From Choristoneura fumiferana (Eukaryota; Arthropoda; Insecta; Lepidoptera; Tortricidae), in assembly GCF_025370935.1 (NCBI RefSeq), contig NC_133474.1, forward strand, positions 12,762,681-12,826,680: a DNA stretch of 64,000 nucleotides, read 5' to 3'. The notes below the pieces were generated by a model, which saw nothing but the letters and a program-made list of their open reading frames with translations, searched no databases and had not been told where the DNA came from. A program made the translations under genes and the position numbers. How positions within the stretch are numbered: position 1 is the first letter of the stretch; the number at the start of each line of letters is the position of its first letter. Shown here piece after piece: positions 47,300 to 57,799 of the stretch.

Positions 47300-47611
47300 T
47301 AATTGGTTTTTTGGCGTCTTTTTGTATTTTTATTTCAACTCCAAATTTGTTACTATTACTTTTAAAGAGTGTGACGTCTCTTGACGAAACATAGATGTCG
47401 CTAGTGCTGCTGCTTAAGTAGCATAGTAGAAATAAGCAACCTAAGATATGTATGCATAGGAAAAAATCTAGAAATCGTGTCTAGATTCCTGTCCAGCAGT
47501 GGTGTAGTGGTTATAGCACGCAGCACGGATTGCTGAGGACCTGGGTTCGATTCCCAGTGCTGGTCTCTTTTTCTGGTTTTTCTGTGCATCCATGTCTCAG
47601 TTTGTATTTTC
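47300..47611 (+). mobile_element. TLE-3, copy 3
   Basis: Plus-strand copy: GGCGTCTTTTTGTATTTTTA at its start, the upstream block with CATAGATGTCGCTAGTGCTG, then CAGTGGTGTAGTGGTTATAG (A box), hairpin stem CAGCA/TGCTG, B box GGGTTCGATTCCC and the common end. The tRNA-like part (47491-47564) pairs CCAGCA with TGCTGG, but 5' and 3' flanks shared with other copies show it is a repeat. Confidence 0.8.
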
Positions 47612-47614
47612 GAT

Positions 47615-50480
47615 ATAGTATTGTACTGTTTATACTTTAAACATTACAAATAAATCATTTAATTTCCATCAAACCGTTTTTTTTTTCATGACTCCTGGGC
47701 TATTTCAAAGCGTTTTTGGAGGTATACATTCTAGTGTTAGCCTAAGGAGCATAGCATAATGCACTGTATATTTAATCTGGGCAGCTCTTGATCCTACTCT
47801 CTAAAAGTGGCTACTTTAAGGTAGGCACTTACTAGTCCAAATTATCGAACCTTAAAATTATAAAATCTTTTACTCTCATGCCGGCATGAGCTAGAGATTC
47901 ACAAGTAAATTGACGACCCCTGTCTCTTCAGATCTTATTTTAAGGAGCAGACGTTACAGATGCACCATGATTTACAGCTTCTAATAACGGGAAAAACTGG
48001 CTATAATCTATTTTCAATTGTACACAAATCGGTCGAACAGAAAACCATAAAATACCCCACACAAAGAATCTTTATGTAAACATAACAAACGTTAAAGCGT
48101 TATATCTGTTGTTTTAAGTCATTTCCAAAGTCATTGGCTAGAAGCGGTGTATTTAGAACATCAGTAGCTGAATTATTACCAATATCCATTCAGTTCGAAA
48201 GTTGCCGACGTCCTGAAGGAAAAATAAAACAAAAGAGAAATAATTAAAAAGGCAGTTGGCGACTTTGTTTTCTACTAACAAATTTAATTAACATGGGCTT
48301 ATTTCCCGCTTGATCCGAGAGAGACAAATTGGCTAAGTAAAATTTATGTATCGGAATCAAATTCAATTTCGTCTTTGCATTTTTTACACGATTTTATAGG
48401 ACTGTGCTCCTTTAACGGCCGAATCAATACGAATAGTATGGACATTACCTCAGTGGTATCACCATTATATTATTTGGAAAGAAAAATTAAAAAGATAATA
48501 ATCGAAAAATTCACTTAGCTGTAACGATAACCAATGTTAAATGGCATATTTTTGAAGTGGTAGGAAATGATTTTAAACAAAGTAAAAACTTTAAGATGTA
48601 GAATGAATAGTTAAGAGTTATACAGGCAAAAAATTTGAGCAACATGTATAATAACGAAATATTCATACCTGTGCACTAATGCTAACAAAGTGTAATGATG
48701 CATTATTTACTATAACCTCTGTTTACAAAAAATTGCTGTGCGAACAAAACCTCCAGGTAATCTACACTACACTTCCACACCTTCTTTCGATCTTGTGAAA
48801 TTTGTTTTCTTACCGGATTTTTCTAATCTTCTTTAGCATCGTTTATATTGATTATAGCGTTCCTCCTGCCTAATTTATATTCAGCTAGTGTTTTTTCATC
48901 ACGCCCTGTGCTCAATATCGCAATTCGTACCGTAGTTGGCGTAAGCCGAGGGGACTTGTCACCTTTACCTACTCTCGGACTGTCTCTCGTGAATGCCTAT
49001 TTTATTATACGCTTTCACATAAACAACTACGGTTTACGATCGTTTTTGTATCCAAAACCGAGTCGACGAACGCAGTAAACTAATTATTAAATGAAGCTAC
49101 GAGACAGTTGGTGAATTATGAATCGTCGTTCGATTCTCATTTCTGATTTAAAGCCTTGGTGGCGGTTCGATGACAAAATTATGTTCCAATCTTGTTTTAT
49201 GGTCTCATTGGATGCTACCTACAATGGTCAGTTTTTGTGCCTGACTACAGATCAGATGCCTTGTCATATTATGAGATCGACAGTGGACCTAGTTAATGTT
49301 AATATCAGTTAATACTGACATATTCGTAAGAGACTTATTAAGTAATCTTCCTTTAGCGACAACACACGTACTTACGCATGGATATTGAATTCTAAGAAAC
49401 ATCAAATGATTTGTTTATTTCATATATTCTCTAACTCAGTTTCGTAAATAACTAATACGTTATTTATCTACACAACTATTAAAATATTACACTATAGCAA
49501 TGTTATTGAGTATTTTACCTATTTTAGACTTTTTATGAAAAATATTTTCGGAGCTCTACTCACTAAAGGCGTCATATCAACTTGATCACTGGGAAAGTCC
49601 AGTTTTTCCTTTAGTGACTTTAGATACTAGAAATTAGATATTTAAACATAATATTTGTTTTGTCTTTAACCCGCAACCTACATCTCAATTTCATTTAGGT
49701 ACTACATTTCTGAATAAGATTTGGCGGCGCTTAAAAACTATGGCGCCGCGGATTAATTAGTTCCAAGTAATAAACAAAGCAAACATGCCCGCTATGACAA
49801 GAATTTGGCTACTGGTTTTCTTTTGCTGCATCAATCAAAATCATACTGATAATGAAATCATCATTTGGGTGGCCATAGAGAGGTTCGTTCCGAGAACTGC
49901 GGCTCATCGCCGGCGCGCGGCCGGCTCCGCTTTGCACGGCAGTCATTATCACATTCCTGATTTAGTTATTAGATGCTGTATCTAAGTGAATTACTTAGTT
50001 TTTGAACAATTATTGCTGCTGTGCTTAATTTTCGTTCTTAGCCTTCTAGCAGGGAGCAATAAAGTTCTTGCAGGGTATAGACAACACGTGCGGGACAACC
50101 TACCTACCTTGCAATGCTAGATGCAAGCGGACATGAGCGACGGCAATTACGTGTCGTAAAGCTTGTTTTAAACAGTCACGATATGAATGGACTTTAAAAA
50201 TTACGCTACGTACGCAATTAAAAAAGATTAGAAAATAATTAGATGCAGTAGTGTATGGGTTTGAATGTGTTAAATAAGTATCAAAAAATATTACCTATAA
50301 TTTTCTAATCAGTAAAATGTTATCGTAATTTACTAGAATGCGTGTTTATTGGGTACCTACCTAATTTAAGTTTATGTTTTTAGAACTTGCCGTAGAAACG
50401 ATGTAATAAACATTCTTTCTGTGCCTACATTTTTATTCTTCATTTTATTCCTTATTAAGTATTTGAATGTGTTGTTTTAC
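47615..50480. other. AT-rich flank upstream of the gene pair
   Basis: No repeat recognised. A hairpin GCGGCGC/GCGCCGC sits near 49722-49748. The plus frame at 49785 starts with a leader-like MTRIWLLVFFCCINQ but loses coding character after 30 codons. No clear TATA box precedes the ATG at 50482. Confidence 0.35.
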
Positions 50481-50481
50481 A

Positions 50482-51184
50482 ATGACTATATTACTTTTTA
50501 TTATATTTTGTACCGTTGTACACAGTTTTGACGGTTTGTATTATAACAGTGTACTTTAATATTTTTTACCACTACTTTAATGAAGTTTTATTTAATTATA
50601 TATTTTTGGTTATAGATACAGCGCACACGACAAATACAATACCCACGGCGAATACAACGTCATCTAGTAATGATACTGATTCAAGAAAACATTATGGATT
50701 AAGCTTTGATGGACCTTGTAAGCGATACAACCGAGTATTCAAATGCATGAACCAATGTAAAAGCATAGGATATCAATTATACAGACTCGACCGAAATTGT
50801 AATTGTTCGTGCTACCAAATGAAAACTTCAACTATATTACCATTCTTTAGATGGAAGACCAATGGTACAACGAAGAAGGTGCCAAAAACTCACAGTCCAA
50901 GATTGTACGATATTGTTGGGACTTTATCTCCGTTTCCTACAAAAACCGAAATACCAACTACTGTATTCACTTGTCCTACTTTACCTACTGCGCAATCAGC
51001 TGATGTTACACCTAATTCGACATCGGACTCAAACTCTACATCTATTTCCACTGGGAATGGAACAGACGTATCATCTGATTCATCGGGCGGATCTGAAGCA
51101 GCCCCAACAGGTAATTCTGGGGCAACTGGAGCAACAGGTGGTGCAGAATCCGGTGCTACTGGAGATACTACAGCAGCGACGTGA
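50482..51184 (+). CDS. secreted cysteine-motif protein, Ser/Thr/Gly-rich tail (paralogue 1)
   Basis: Two exons: 50482-50533 and 50616-51184, joined by an 82-nt GT...AG intron in phase 1, giving about 206 residues. The start was chosen because exon 1 encodes a hydrophobic leader (MTILLFIIFCTVVHS) that lines up with the leader of the downstream paralogue; the open frame running through the intron instead starts without a signal peptide. After a Thr/Ser/Asn-rich linker (residues 18-43) comes YG-x6-C-x8-C-x3-C-x13-C-x-C-x-C-Y, with cysteines at about 52, 61, 65, 79, 81 and 83. The remainder is rich in Thr, Ser, Gly and Ala with several N-x-S/T sequons, so it resembles a mucin-like, glycosylated extracellular protein. 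A seventh cysteine lies in the tail. Family not recognised. CxxxC plus CxC recalls CS-alpha-beta peptides, but C4 sits one residue from C5. A defence, reproductive or surface-coat role would be guesswork. No canonical AATAAA was seen within 100 nt of the stop. Confidence 0.75.
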
Positions 51185-51326
51185 ATCATATATGTCTTCT
51201 ACATTGATACCGAAATTATTTTTTCTAAGCACTGTACATTTATGATAACTTAATGTATACAAAAATATATATTTTTTCTAATTGTTGACTTATTGTAGGA
51301 TATTTGAAACCTTTACGAGATATTTT

Positions 51327-51922
51327 AACCGACTTTAAAAAAGGAGGAGGTTATCACGGTTATATTTTTTATGTTTGTTACCTCAGAACTCCGTCATTTA
51401 TGAATCAACTTAAAAATTTGTTTTTCGTTCGTATAGGAATACCTTCAATTAGGTCCCATGAGCACTTGATCAGGATCTGATGATTGGATCCTAAGGAAAT
51501 TGAGGATTTCATATATTTAGTAGTAACTCGTGCAGTTGCTCTTGAAAATCATCATTTGGTGAAGTGGAACTGATGATGAAGACCACAGTTGACCACCGGA
51601 GCTACCACTGAGCAGTAAGTATTTCACGGGTTGAATTTCAATTACTTTAACACAGTTGCTAAGCAATTTATGTTCGTCGTAAAGCATATGGTGAAGCACC
51701 AGGATTCCGAAAAATAACCGACTACCTACATATAATCAAGAAAATAATTTTGTACCAGTTGGAAGTCGGTGCCTCAGTATGAGCTAGCAGCGGTGATAGA
51801 AGCCCAATATATAGTATGTGGGTGAGGTACACGACTATAGGTCCACTCCTGCTGGCTCGTGCTCAGGCACCGACTTCAGACTGGTAGAAAATTATTTTCA
51901 TCTTTTTTTGTAGCCAGGTCAA
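51327..51922 (+). mobile_element. repeat family A, near-complete, after gene 1
   Basis: The left end AACCGACTTTAAAAAAGGAG and the right end TTTTTTTGTAGCCAGGTCAA are imperfect inverted complements (AACCGACTTC.../...GTAGTCGGTT in other copies), so this looks like a roughly 600-bp non-autonomous element with short terminal inverted repeats. The inside contains ACTCCGTCATTTATGAA and CTCCTGCTGGCTCGTGCTCA. It starts about 140 bp after the stop of the first cysteine-motif gene. Confidence 0.65.
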
Positions 51923-52221
51923 ATTTTTGTTATAATTCTATTTAACTAATGTATTCGTCACATTAGTAAAAAAAGTTATATTATTTGGTTCCGATCAAAT
52001 CTAAATGCTGAAAGGTATTTTACTTAAAATTAAGTAATTAAGTCATTAGATCAATACGATTTCATCATATAATCAGCGTCTAAACTAAAAACTAAGGTAA
52101 CTTTTTGTTTGATCTATAAAATAATATGTACGAACTTGGCGGGAAAACTGCTGTGTGCCAATAACCAGTAAATAAGTCATTGATTTTATAAATAAGTAAA
52201 ACATATAAACATTAAATATTT

Positions 52222-52325
52222 TCTTGAAAAAAAAAATCACGTGTCCAAGGTAGGTACAACCTCGAATGTCCAAGGTACATCAGGGGTGTTGTACCTCGGA
52301 TACTTTTCCCTTTTTTTTTCGTGAG
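52222..52325. repeat. small imperfect palindrome
   Basis: GTGTCCAAGGTAGGTACAAC pairs with GTTGTACCTCGGATAC; A-run and T-run flanks. 52660-52830 holds further repeat-like sequence (CTCTCTCGCACTCGTTTTCG). Confidence 0.4.
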
Positions 52326-52839
52326 CCTACCGTTTCAAAATTAATAAACGAATCGCTCAGTTTTTTATTTTAATATCTGATATTAATTCCATAATTAGCT
52401 ATTTTCCTAAAAATCGAAAAAGGAAAAACTGTCCGGCGTACAACAGCTTCCCCTACTTGATATACTTCTTTATGGAACAACACTCATTATAGTTCCTAAT
52501 AAATTAATAACGTCAACAAAATGAAAAACAAAGATTATGATGTAGTTTTTTGTGCTTTCGATTACATTTTATTTAGGCATTTAATTAAATGATCTTAGTA
52601 AATTTATAAGTCTAATACCTTTAAACGCGCAATTCTTGTATATTTATTCATTTTGAGGATCTTGGAAACGGCTTTAACGATTTCGAAGTAGTTACGTTAC
52701 GTGGGGGTTTTGGGGATGAACAATCAAGCTAACTTGGTCTCTGAAAAAACTCGTTCTCTCTCGCACTCGTTTTCGAGTTTCGGGCTAAGCGAAGCGAAGT
52801 TTAATCGCCCAAATACTGTAGTATAATTTTTCCAATCCA

Positions 52840-53180
52840 TATCCATACTTACTAATATTATAAATGCGAAAGTCTGTTTGTATGTTTGTGTGTTTGTCCG
52901 TCTTTCACGCCGTAACGGAGCGACGGATCGACGTGTTTTTAGAGTTACGCGAAAGTGTGTCTGTATGTTTGTGTGTTTGTCCGTCTTTCACGCCGTAAAG
53001 GAGCGACGGATCGACGTGATTTTTGGCATAGAGATAGTTTATGGGCCCGAGAGCGACATTAGGCTACTTTTTATCCCGGAAAAATGCACAGTGTCCGAGC
53101 TTATATATGTACTCTGTGGTCCGAGGGAATAGCGCGCGATAACCGAATACCACGCGGGCGGAGCCGCGGGCAAAAGCTAA
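52840..53180 (+). mobile_element. Lep1-type Helitron with internal duplication
   Basis: Same family as 57093-57304, but an 83-bp segment starting GCGAAAGT is present twice (52866-52948 and 52949-53024), and about 25 bp (TCCGAGCTTATATATGTACT region) is inserted before CGAGGGAATAGCGCGCGATA. The end reads CTAAT instead of CTAGT. Confidence 0.85.
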
Positions 53181-53221
53181 TGTACTATAATTTTGTCGGT
53201 GGAAAAACTTTACCAGTTTCA

Positions 53222-53504
53222 AGCCTATATCCGTCCCACTGCTGGGCACAGGCCTCCTCTGAGAACAAAAGGGCCTGGGCCATAGTTCCCACGCAGGCCC
53301 AGTGCGGATTGGGAACTTCACACGCACCATTGAATTGCTTCGCAGGTTAGTGCAGGTTTCCTCACGATGTTTTCCTTCACCGCAAAGCTCGTGGTAAATT
53401 TCAAATGTAATTCCGCACATGAATTTCGAAAAACTCAGACGGGTTTTGAACCCACAACCCTCTGCTTGAGAGGCGATAGGTCAAACCACTAGGCCACCAC
53501 GGCT
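53222..53504 (-). mobile_element. SINE-1 copy between the paralogues
   Basis: About the same 290-bp sequence as 16459-16757, in the same orientation, including the tRNA-like head (CCTAGTGGTTTGACCTATCG at its end). A few bases around the B box are deleted. No convincing target duplication seen. It directly follows a Helitron copy and lies about 300 bp upstream of the second cysteine-motif gene. Confidence 0.82.
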
Positions 53505-53795
53505 TTATTAGACTCATGTTAATAAATTAAGCACCTTACTCATTTTGATGCTTTGATATTTAGTCTTGGTTTTAGTTTATTATGTTTATTCGTTAGTTTT
53601 TATATTTTATATAATAAAATATAGGATTTGATTATAATTTGAAACCGCTTTACAGCGACATAAACCTATACTTACCTAGTCAATAAAACATTTAATTGAA
53701 AATGTACCGTGTTTACTGGCGAATTAACACACAAACCATAAAATATTCTGATAAGCGCTTTGCTAATCGGTAACACTAGTTCTTGGGCTTCGAAA

Positions 53796-54522
53796 ATGCA
53801 TACACTTGCAATTTTTCTTTCAGTCGTTTTGTCTTCATTATATTCTGTGTCTGGTCATCCTACTACAAGTAAGTCGAAATCATATTTCTTTATTCGAAAA
53901 TAAACAGCTGTTGATGATAAAACTTGTTGTTTTAGATTATTCCGAGAAGGAAGCACTACGCTACGGCTTTCAACAAACACATGAGTGCAAAAGTTTCGAA
54001 AAATCTTTTCTTTGCGTAAGAAAATGTTTAGATAAAAATTACGATATTGCTGTTTCCGATAAGAATTGTAAATGTACATGTTATTTGAAAAAAGACAAAG
54101 CAAAATATAAAAACAAGAATAATAATGCTTCCACGTGGGTTGGTGGCGCTCCGAGTACCCATCTACCACGGTGGTATCAAACTACAGGAACTAATGACGG
54201 TCAAGAAGACAGCGGAGAAACTACAGAAAATATTGTTACAAATTATGAAAATGATTCTGACAGAAAAACTGAACCAGGAAGAGCAGATGAGACAGGAGAA
54301 ACGGTGACAGGAGTACCTATGAGAGGAGAGACAGGACAGGCAAATGAGGCTGCACAAACGGGAGAAACTGAGGCACCGCACGAAGAAGAGACACATCAGG
54401 CGGAAGACGGAGGAACGGGGACAGCGGCTGAGGGGGAAACTGGGGCTCCATCGGAAGGTGAAACGGAGGCAGCACAACACGACCAGACCCCAGTGCCAGA
54501 AACGGAGGCACCTCCATCTTAA
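53796..54522 (+). CDS. secreted cysteine-motif protein, acidic Glu/Thr/Gly-rich tail (paralogue 2)
   Basis: Exons 53796-53868 and 53936-54522, with a 67-nt intron (GTAAGT donor, TTTTAG acceptor) in phase 1, give about 219 residues. Exon 1 encodes a typical signal peptide (MHTLAIFLSVVLSSLYSVSG, likely cleaved after Gly20). The cysteine head has exactly the spacing of the upstream paralogue: YG-x6-C-x8-C-x3-C-x13-C-x-C-x-C-Y, with cysteines at about 42, 51, 55, 69, 71 and 73. A basic Lys/Asn stretch follows, then about 110 residues of acidic low complexity with six GET tripeptides and many Glu, Thr, Gly, Ala and Pro. The tail shares no alignable sequence with paralogue 1, so only leader, intron position and head are conserved. 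AATAAA overlaps the stop codon (54521-54526), which would leave a very short 3' UTR; ATTAAA near 54592 is an alternative. Family not recognised; an extracellular product is well supported by the leader. Confidence 0.78.
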
Positions 54523-54702
54523 TAAACCGGTGCACAATTAGCAATAATACATAGTCGCACTATTAGTAATTACATTTTATATTGTGCTTAATTAAATGAA
54601 TTGGTTTCTGCTGTTCAATTTTTTTCATTATTTTAATTTATTTTATCAACATAACAATGAAATTATAATATCTTATATATATCTTAATAGAACACGACGA
54701 CG

Positions 54703-54850
54703 AGCCAGCAGGAGTGGACCTATATCTATCATCTACCTCAATTACGCGCTTTATATTGGGCTTCAATCACTCCTGCTGGCTCGTGCTGAGGCACCGACCA
54801 ACTTCAGACTGGTAGAAAATTATTTTCATGGTTTTTTGTAGTCGGTTCAA
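54703..54850 (+). mobile_element. repeat family A, right-end fragment
   Basis: CTCCTGCTGGCTCGTGCTGA, CAGACTGGTAGAAAATTATT and the terminus TTTTTTGTAGTCGGTTCAA match the right end of 51327-51922. A second, inverted GAGCCAGCAGGAGTGGA at 54703-54719 makes a small hairpin with it. Confidence 0.65.
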
Positions 54851-54949
54851 TTTTTTGTTATATTTTTTTTTCACGCTTTTTGGTGCATATAATCTAAGAT
54901 ACATAGTTTAATATCAACTGCTCGTCACCTTTTACGAAATATTGCTTTT

Positions 54950-55425
54950 TCCGATGCAGAGATGTTCATTATTGAGGAGTCCTGGTGCTTCGGATCACCA
55001 CTCGTTTTACCATATGCATTACGAGGAGCATAAATTGCTTAGCAACTGTGTCACAGTAATTAAAATTCAACCCGTGAAATACTTTTTATTGTACTCAATA
55101 CTAACTGCAACTGTAACTCCGATGGTCAACTGTGGTCTTCATCATCAGTTCCACTTAACCAAATGATGATTTTCAATAGCAAATACACGAGTTACTACTA
55201 AATATATCCAATTTACTATAGGGTGTCCCTACAACATTTGAAGAGTTTCCTCGATTTCCTTAAGATCCAATTATCAGATCCTGATTTGGTGCTTATGGGA
55301 CCTAATTGAAGACATTCTTAGACGAACGCAAAAAAAAACGGGGCATAAATGACGGAGTTCTGAGGTAACAAACATAAAAAAACAACCGACTTGATAACCT
55401 CCTCCTTTTTTTGCAGTACGTTAAA
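54950..55425 (-). mobile_element. repeat family A, left part, inverted
   Basis: The minus strand repeats the 5' two thirds of 51327-51922: GGAGGAGGTTATCA, ACTCCGTCATTTATG, GATCTGATAATTGGATCTTA, CATCATTTGGTTAAGTGGAA. It ends about where the GC-cored foldback at 55432 begins. Confidence 0.68.
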
Positions 55426-55431
55426 AATGCG

Positions 55432-55751
55432 ACGCATGTTCCTGCGAAAGTACCCACATCGATCCACATATTCCCGAATGTTTATCATCGCGATGTACGT
55501 TACTGTGAAAGTAAGCCATATCGATCTACATAAGTAGGTTGGGGTAGGTTAGAACTGCGGCCACAACAGCGCGTGAGCCGAGCAAGCGAAGCGAGCGTGC
55601 CGCAGCAGCGGCCGGCGAAGCGCCAGAAACCCAACCTACTTATGTAGATCTTTGTAGATTGATATAGCAAACTTTCGCAGTAACGTGCATCGCGATGATA
55701 AACTTCGAGAATATGTGGATCGATGTGGGGTACTTTCGCAGGAACATGCGT
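55432..55751. mobile_element. foldback MITE with GC-rich core
   Basis: Arms of about 110-120 bp: the left begins ACGCATGTTCCTGCGAAAGT (55432-55544), the right ends with its complement (55630-55751); both contain CATCGATCCACATATTC and CTACATAAGTAGGTTGG. The 85-bp core is GC-rich with GAGCCGAGCAAGCGAAGCGA. No ORF. Confidence 0.78.
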
Positions 55752-55754
55752 TTT

Positions 55755-56600
55755 AGTACTTTAGGGATGCATTGAATCGCAATTTTGAAATTCGAAATTC
55801 ATTACGTTAGTCCAAAAATGCAACGTTGCCAGCTCAGCAGCTATAAACGCTATTAAATGGTAAGTACTTATCTTATACGATCTAGGTAAATATTATCAAA
55901 ATAAATACAGAAACTTTTTTTACAAAAATTTTTTTGGAAAATCATAACAACTTATCTTTTGTATTCGATCATCAATTCATCATCCGGTCTTAATATTTAA
56001 AACAAAAAAAATATATAAAGTACATTATAAAACAGAATCTAAATTTATTTTACATAAATATAAACTAAGCAATTGCAGAATACCTTTAGTAATTTTATCT
56101 TTATTGTTTATTATTATTATTGAACAACGGTATGCTTTTATTATTTTCTAGGTATTTACAACTTTTGGTATTTTTTTAACCTCAAGAGTGTTAATATCGT
56201 ATTTTTAACATACGTTGATAGTTTTGGTACTTAATGTTGAATTTTAAAAGGAAATTGAATACAAAAAATGTCTTGATTTCTCTCGATATCAGTCCTGAGT
56301 GTAGTCTAATAGGGACCTTAATATTTTCTTATCAGATCCATGGGATAAGCGCGAGTGGAATATTTACGAACGCTGACTGAAATAATTATCAATATATTTT
56401 GCTTAACGGCCACATTAGGGAAATGCCTTCCACCCTCTCATAAAATATGTATTCTGATACATGTTTTGGTGTATCTGACAAGCTGATGTTTAATTTATGA
56501 ATAGTAATAAATTAGCTTACAATTTAACACAGTTATTTTTATATAATGTATTTTGGATACTTTTGCTATTTAATGCTACACTACAAATAATGAATCCTTG
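55755..56600. other. AT-rich DNA, nothing recognised
   Basis: Low-complexity A/T runs; no ORF, repeat or RNA gene supported. Confidence 0.45.
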
Positions 56601-56604
56601 ATGT

Positions 56605-56784
56605 TATATATGCTTAGGTATAAAAGAAAAGTCCTGACTGACTGACTCATCCACGTCGAGCACAAGCTCCTGTCCCTAGAAAGATCTCTTCATTATGTTG
56701 ACTGGGAAAAAGGGCGGATATTACGAAATTCTCACGAAAGGTTGGTAGTTCTGCAAAAAGGGCAAAGCCGCGAGCACAAGCTAG
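56605..56784 (+). mobile_element. Helitron-like fragment
   Basis: GAAAAGTCCTGACTGACTGA near the start and GCCGCGAGCACAAGCTAG at the end (CTAG followed by T). A different subfamily from the Lep1-type copies. Confidence 0.65.
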
Positions 56785-57092
56785 TTAGATTTAATTATAT
56801 ATAGTTTTATCTTGTCGTCTCTTGACAAGGATATTTTTGCACACTTATCAGTTTTTATACATTACTACCATGGTATCGTAGATCTACTACTTACATCATA
56901 ATCGTTATTTCAATCATAGTGGCTTATCAAAATTGCATTACAGAAAATGTATTTCGCTTCATACTTGGGCGATAACCATACGTATTTAGGTAAATGATTA
57001 ATATGTATACTTGTGTCCTAAATAGCATTAAATTTTTGTATAAAAGCTTTCTCCAAAATACCTATATGTGAGATGAAAATGTAGAATTCAAA

Positions 57093-57304
57093 TCCATACT
57101 AATATTATAAATGCGAAAGTGTGTATGTTTGTCCGTCTTTCACGTCGAAACGGAGCGATGGATCGACGTGATTTTGGCATAGAGATAGTTTAGGGGCCAG
57201 AGAGTGACATAGGCTACTTATTATCCCGGAAAAATGCACAGTTCCCGAGGGAACAGCGCGCGATAACCGAAATCCACGCAGGCGAAGTCGCGGGCAAAAG
57301 CTAG
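57093..57304 (+). mobile_element. Lep1-type non-autonomous Helitron, intact ends
   Basis: Begins TCCATACTAATATTATAAAT and ends GCGGGCAAAAGCTAG, inserted between A and T as Helitrons do. Contains GTCCGTCTTTCACG and TTATCCCGGAAAAATGCACA. 212 bp, no coding capacity. Confidence 0.88.
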
Positions 57305-57799
57305 TTGAACATAAAGGGAGGTGTGTTAAAGATCAGGGTCCATCGCGCGGCCCCCGAGACTCCGCCGGTGTGAACTGTCGATATTCATATTTGTGTGTCA
57401 AGCTTCGGTTTTTGATCGAATACTGAACATGTACACACATAGAGTCTCCCTTCAGGGTGCACACTTTCCACAGACATAAGTTCACAGTACTCGTGCATGT
57501 TCATACTGTGAAAGCAATGGCCAGCTTATTAAAACAGTATTTTGGTTCTATTATGACAGATTTTCTCACGATGTGTTTACATTGTTTAAATATGTCAAAA
57601 AATATAATTGTCTTTAATAAATTTACTTTATTTACAAAAAAAGTTTTTAATACAAGCTTCTTTGCTGACTGTACTTTTGTTGAGTCAATAGTCAATCCCG
57701 TGAGTCAATCCGACCTGTAGAAGTGGATCAAATTTGATTTGCAAGATTTGAGTACAGACAGATAAATACCGGGCCTGATAAAACTAAATAAGCTTGTAA

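Noticed and set aside
47491..47564. tRNA gene candidate
   Set aside because: It has A and B boxes and a paired acceptor, but the anticodon arm is 15 nt, not 17, and flanks on both sides are shared with two other copies, so it is part of a repeat.
50862..51245. 127-residue plus frame and 99-residue minus frame
   Set aside because: Out-of-frame readings of exon 2 of the first cysteine-motif gene; lack its leader and cysteine spacing.
53064..53420. 118-residue minus frame beginning MCGITFEIYHELCGEG
   Set aside because: It is a translation of SINE-1; the same peptide appears at 16450-16665 because both are copies of that repeat.
54163..54544. 124- and 75-residue minus frames
   Set aside because: Antisense shadows of the low-complexity tail of the second cysteine-motif gene.
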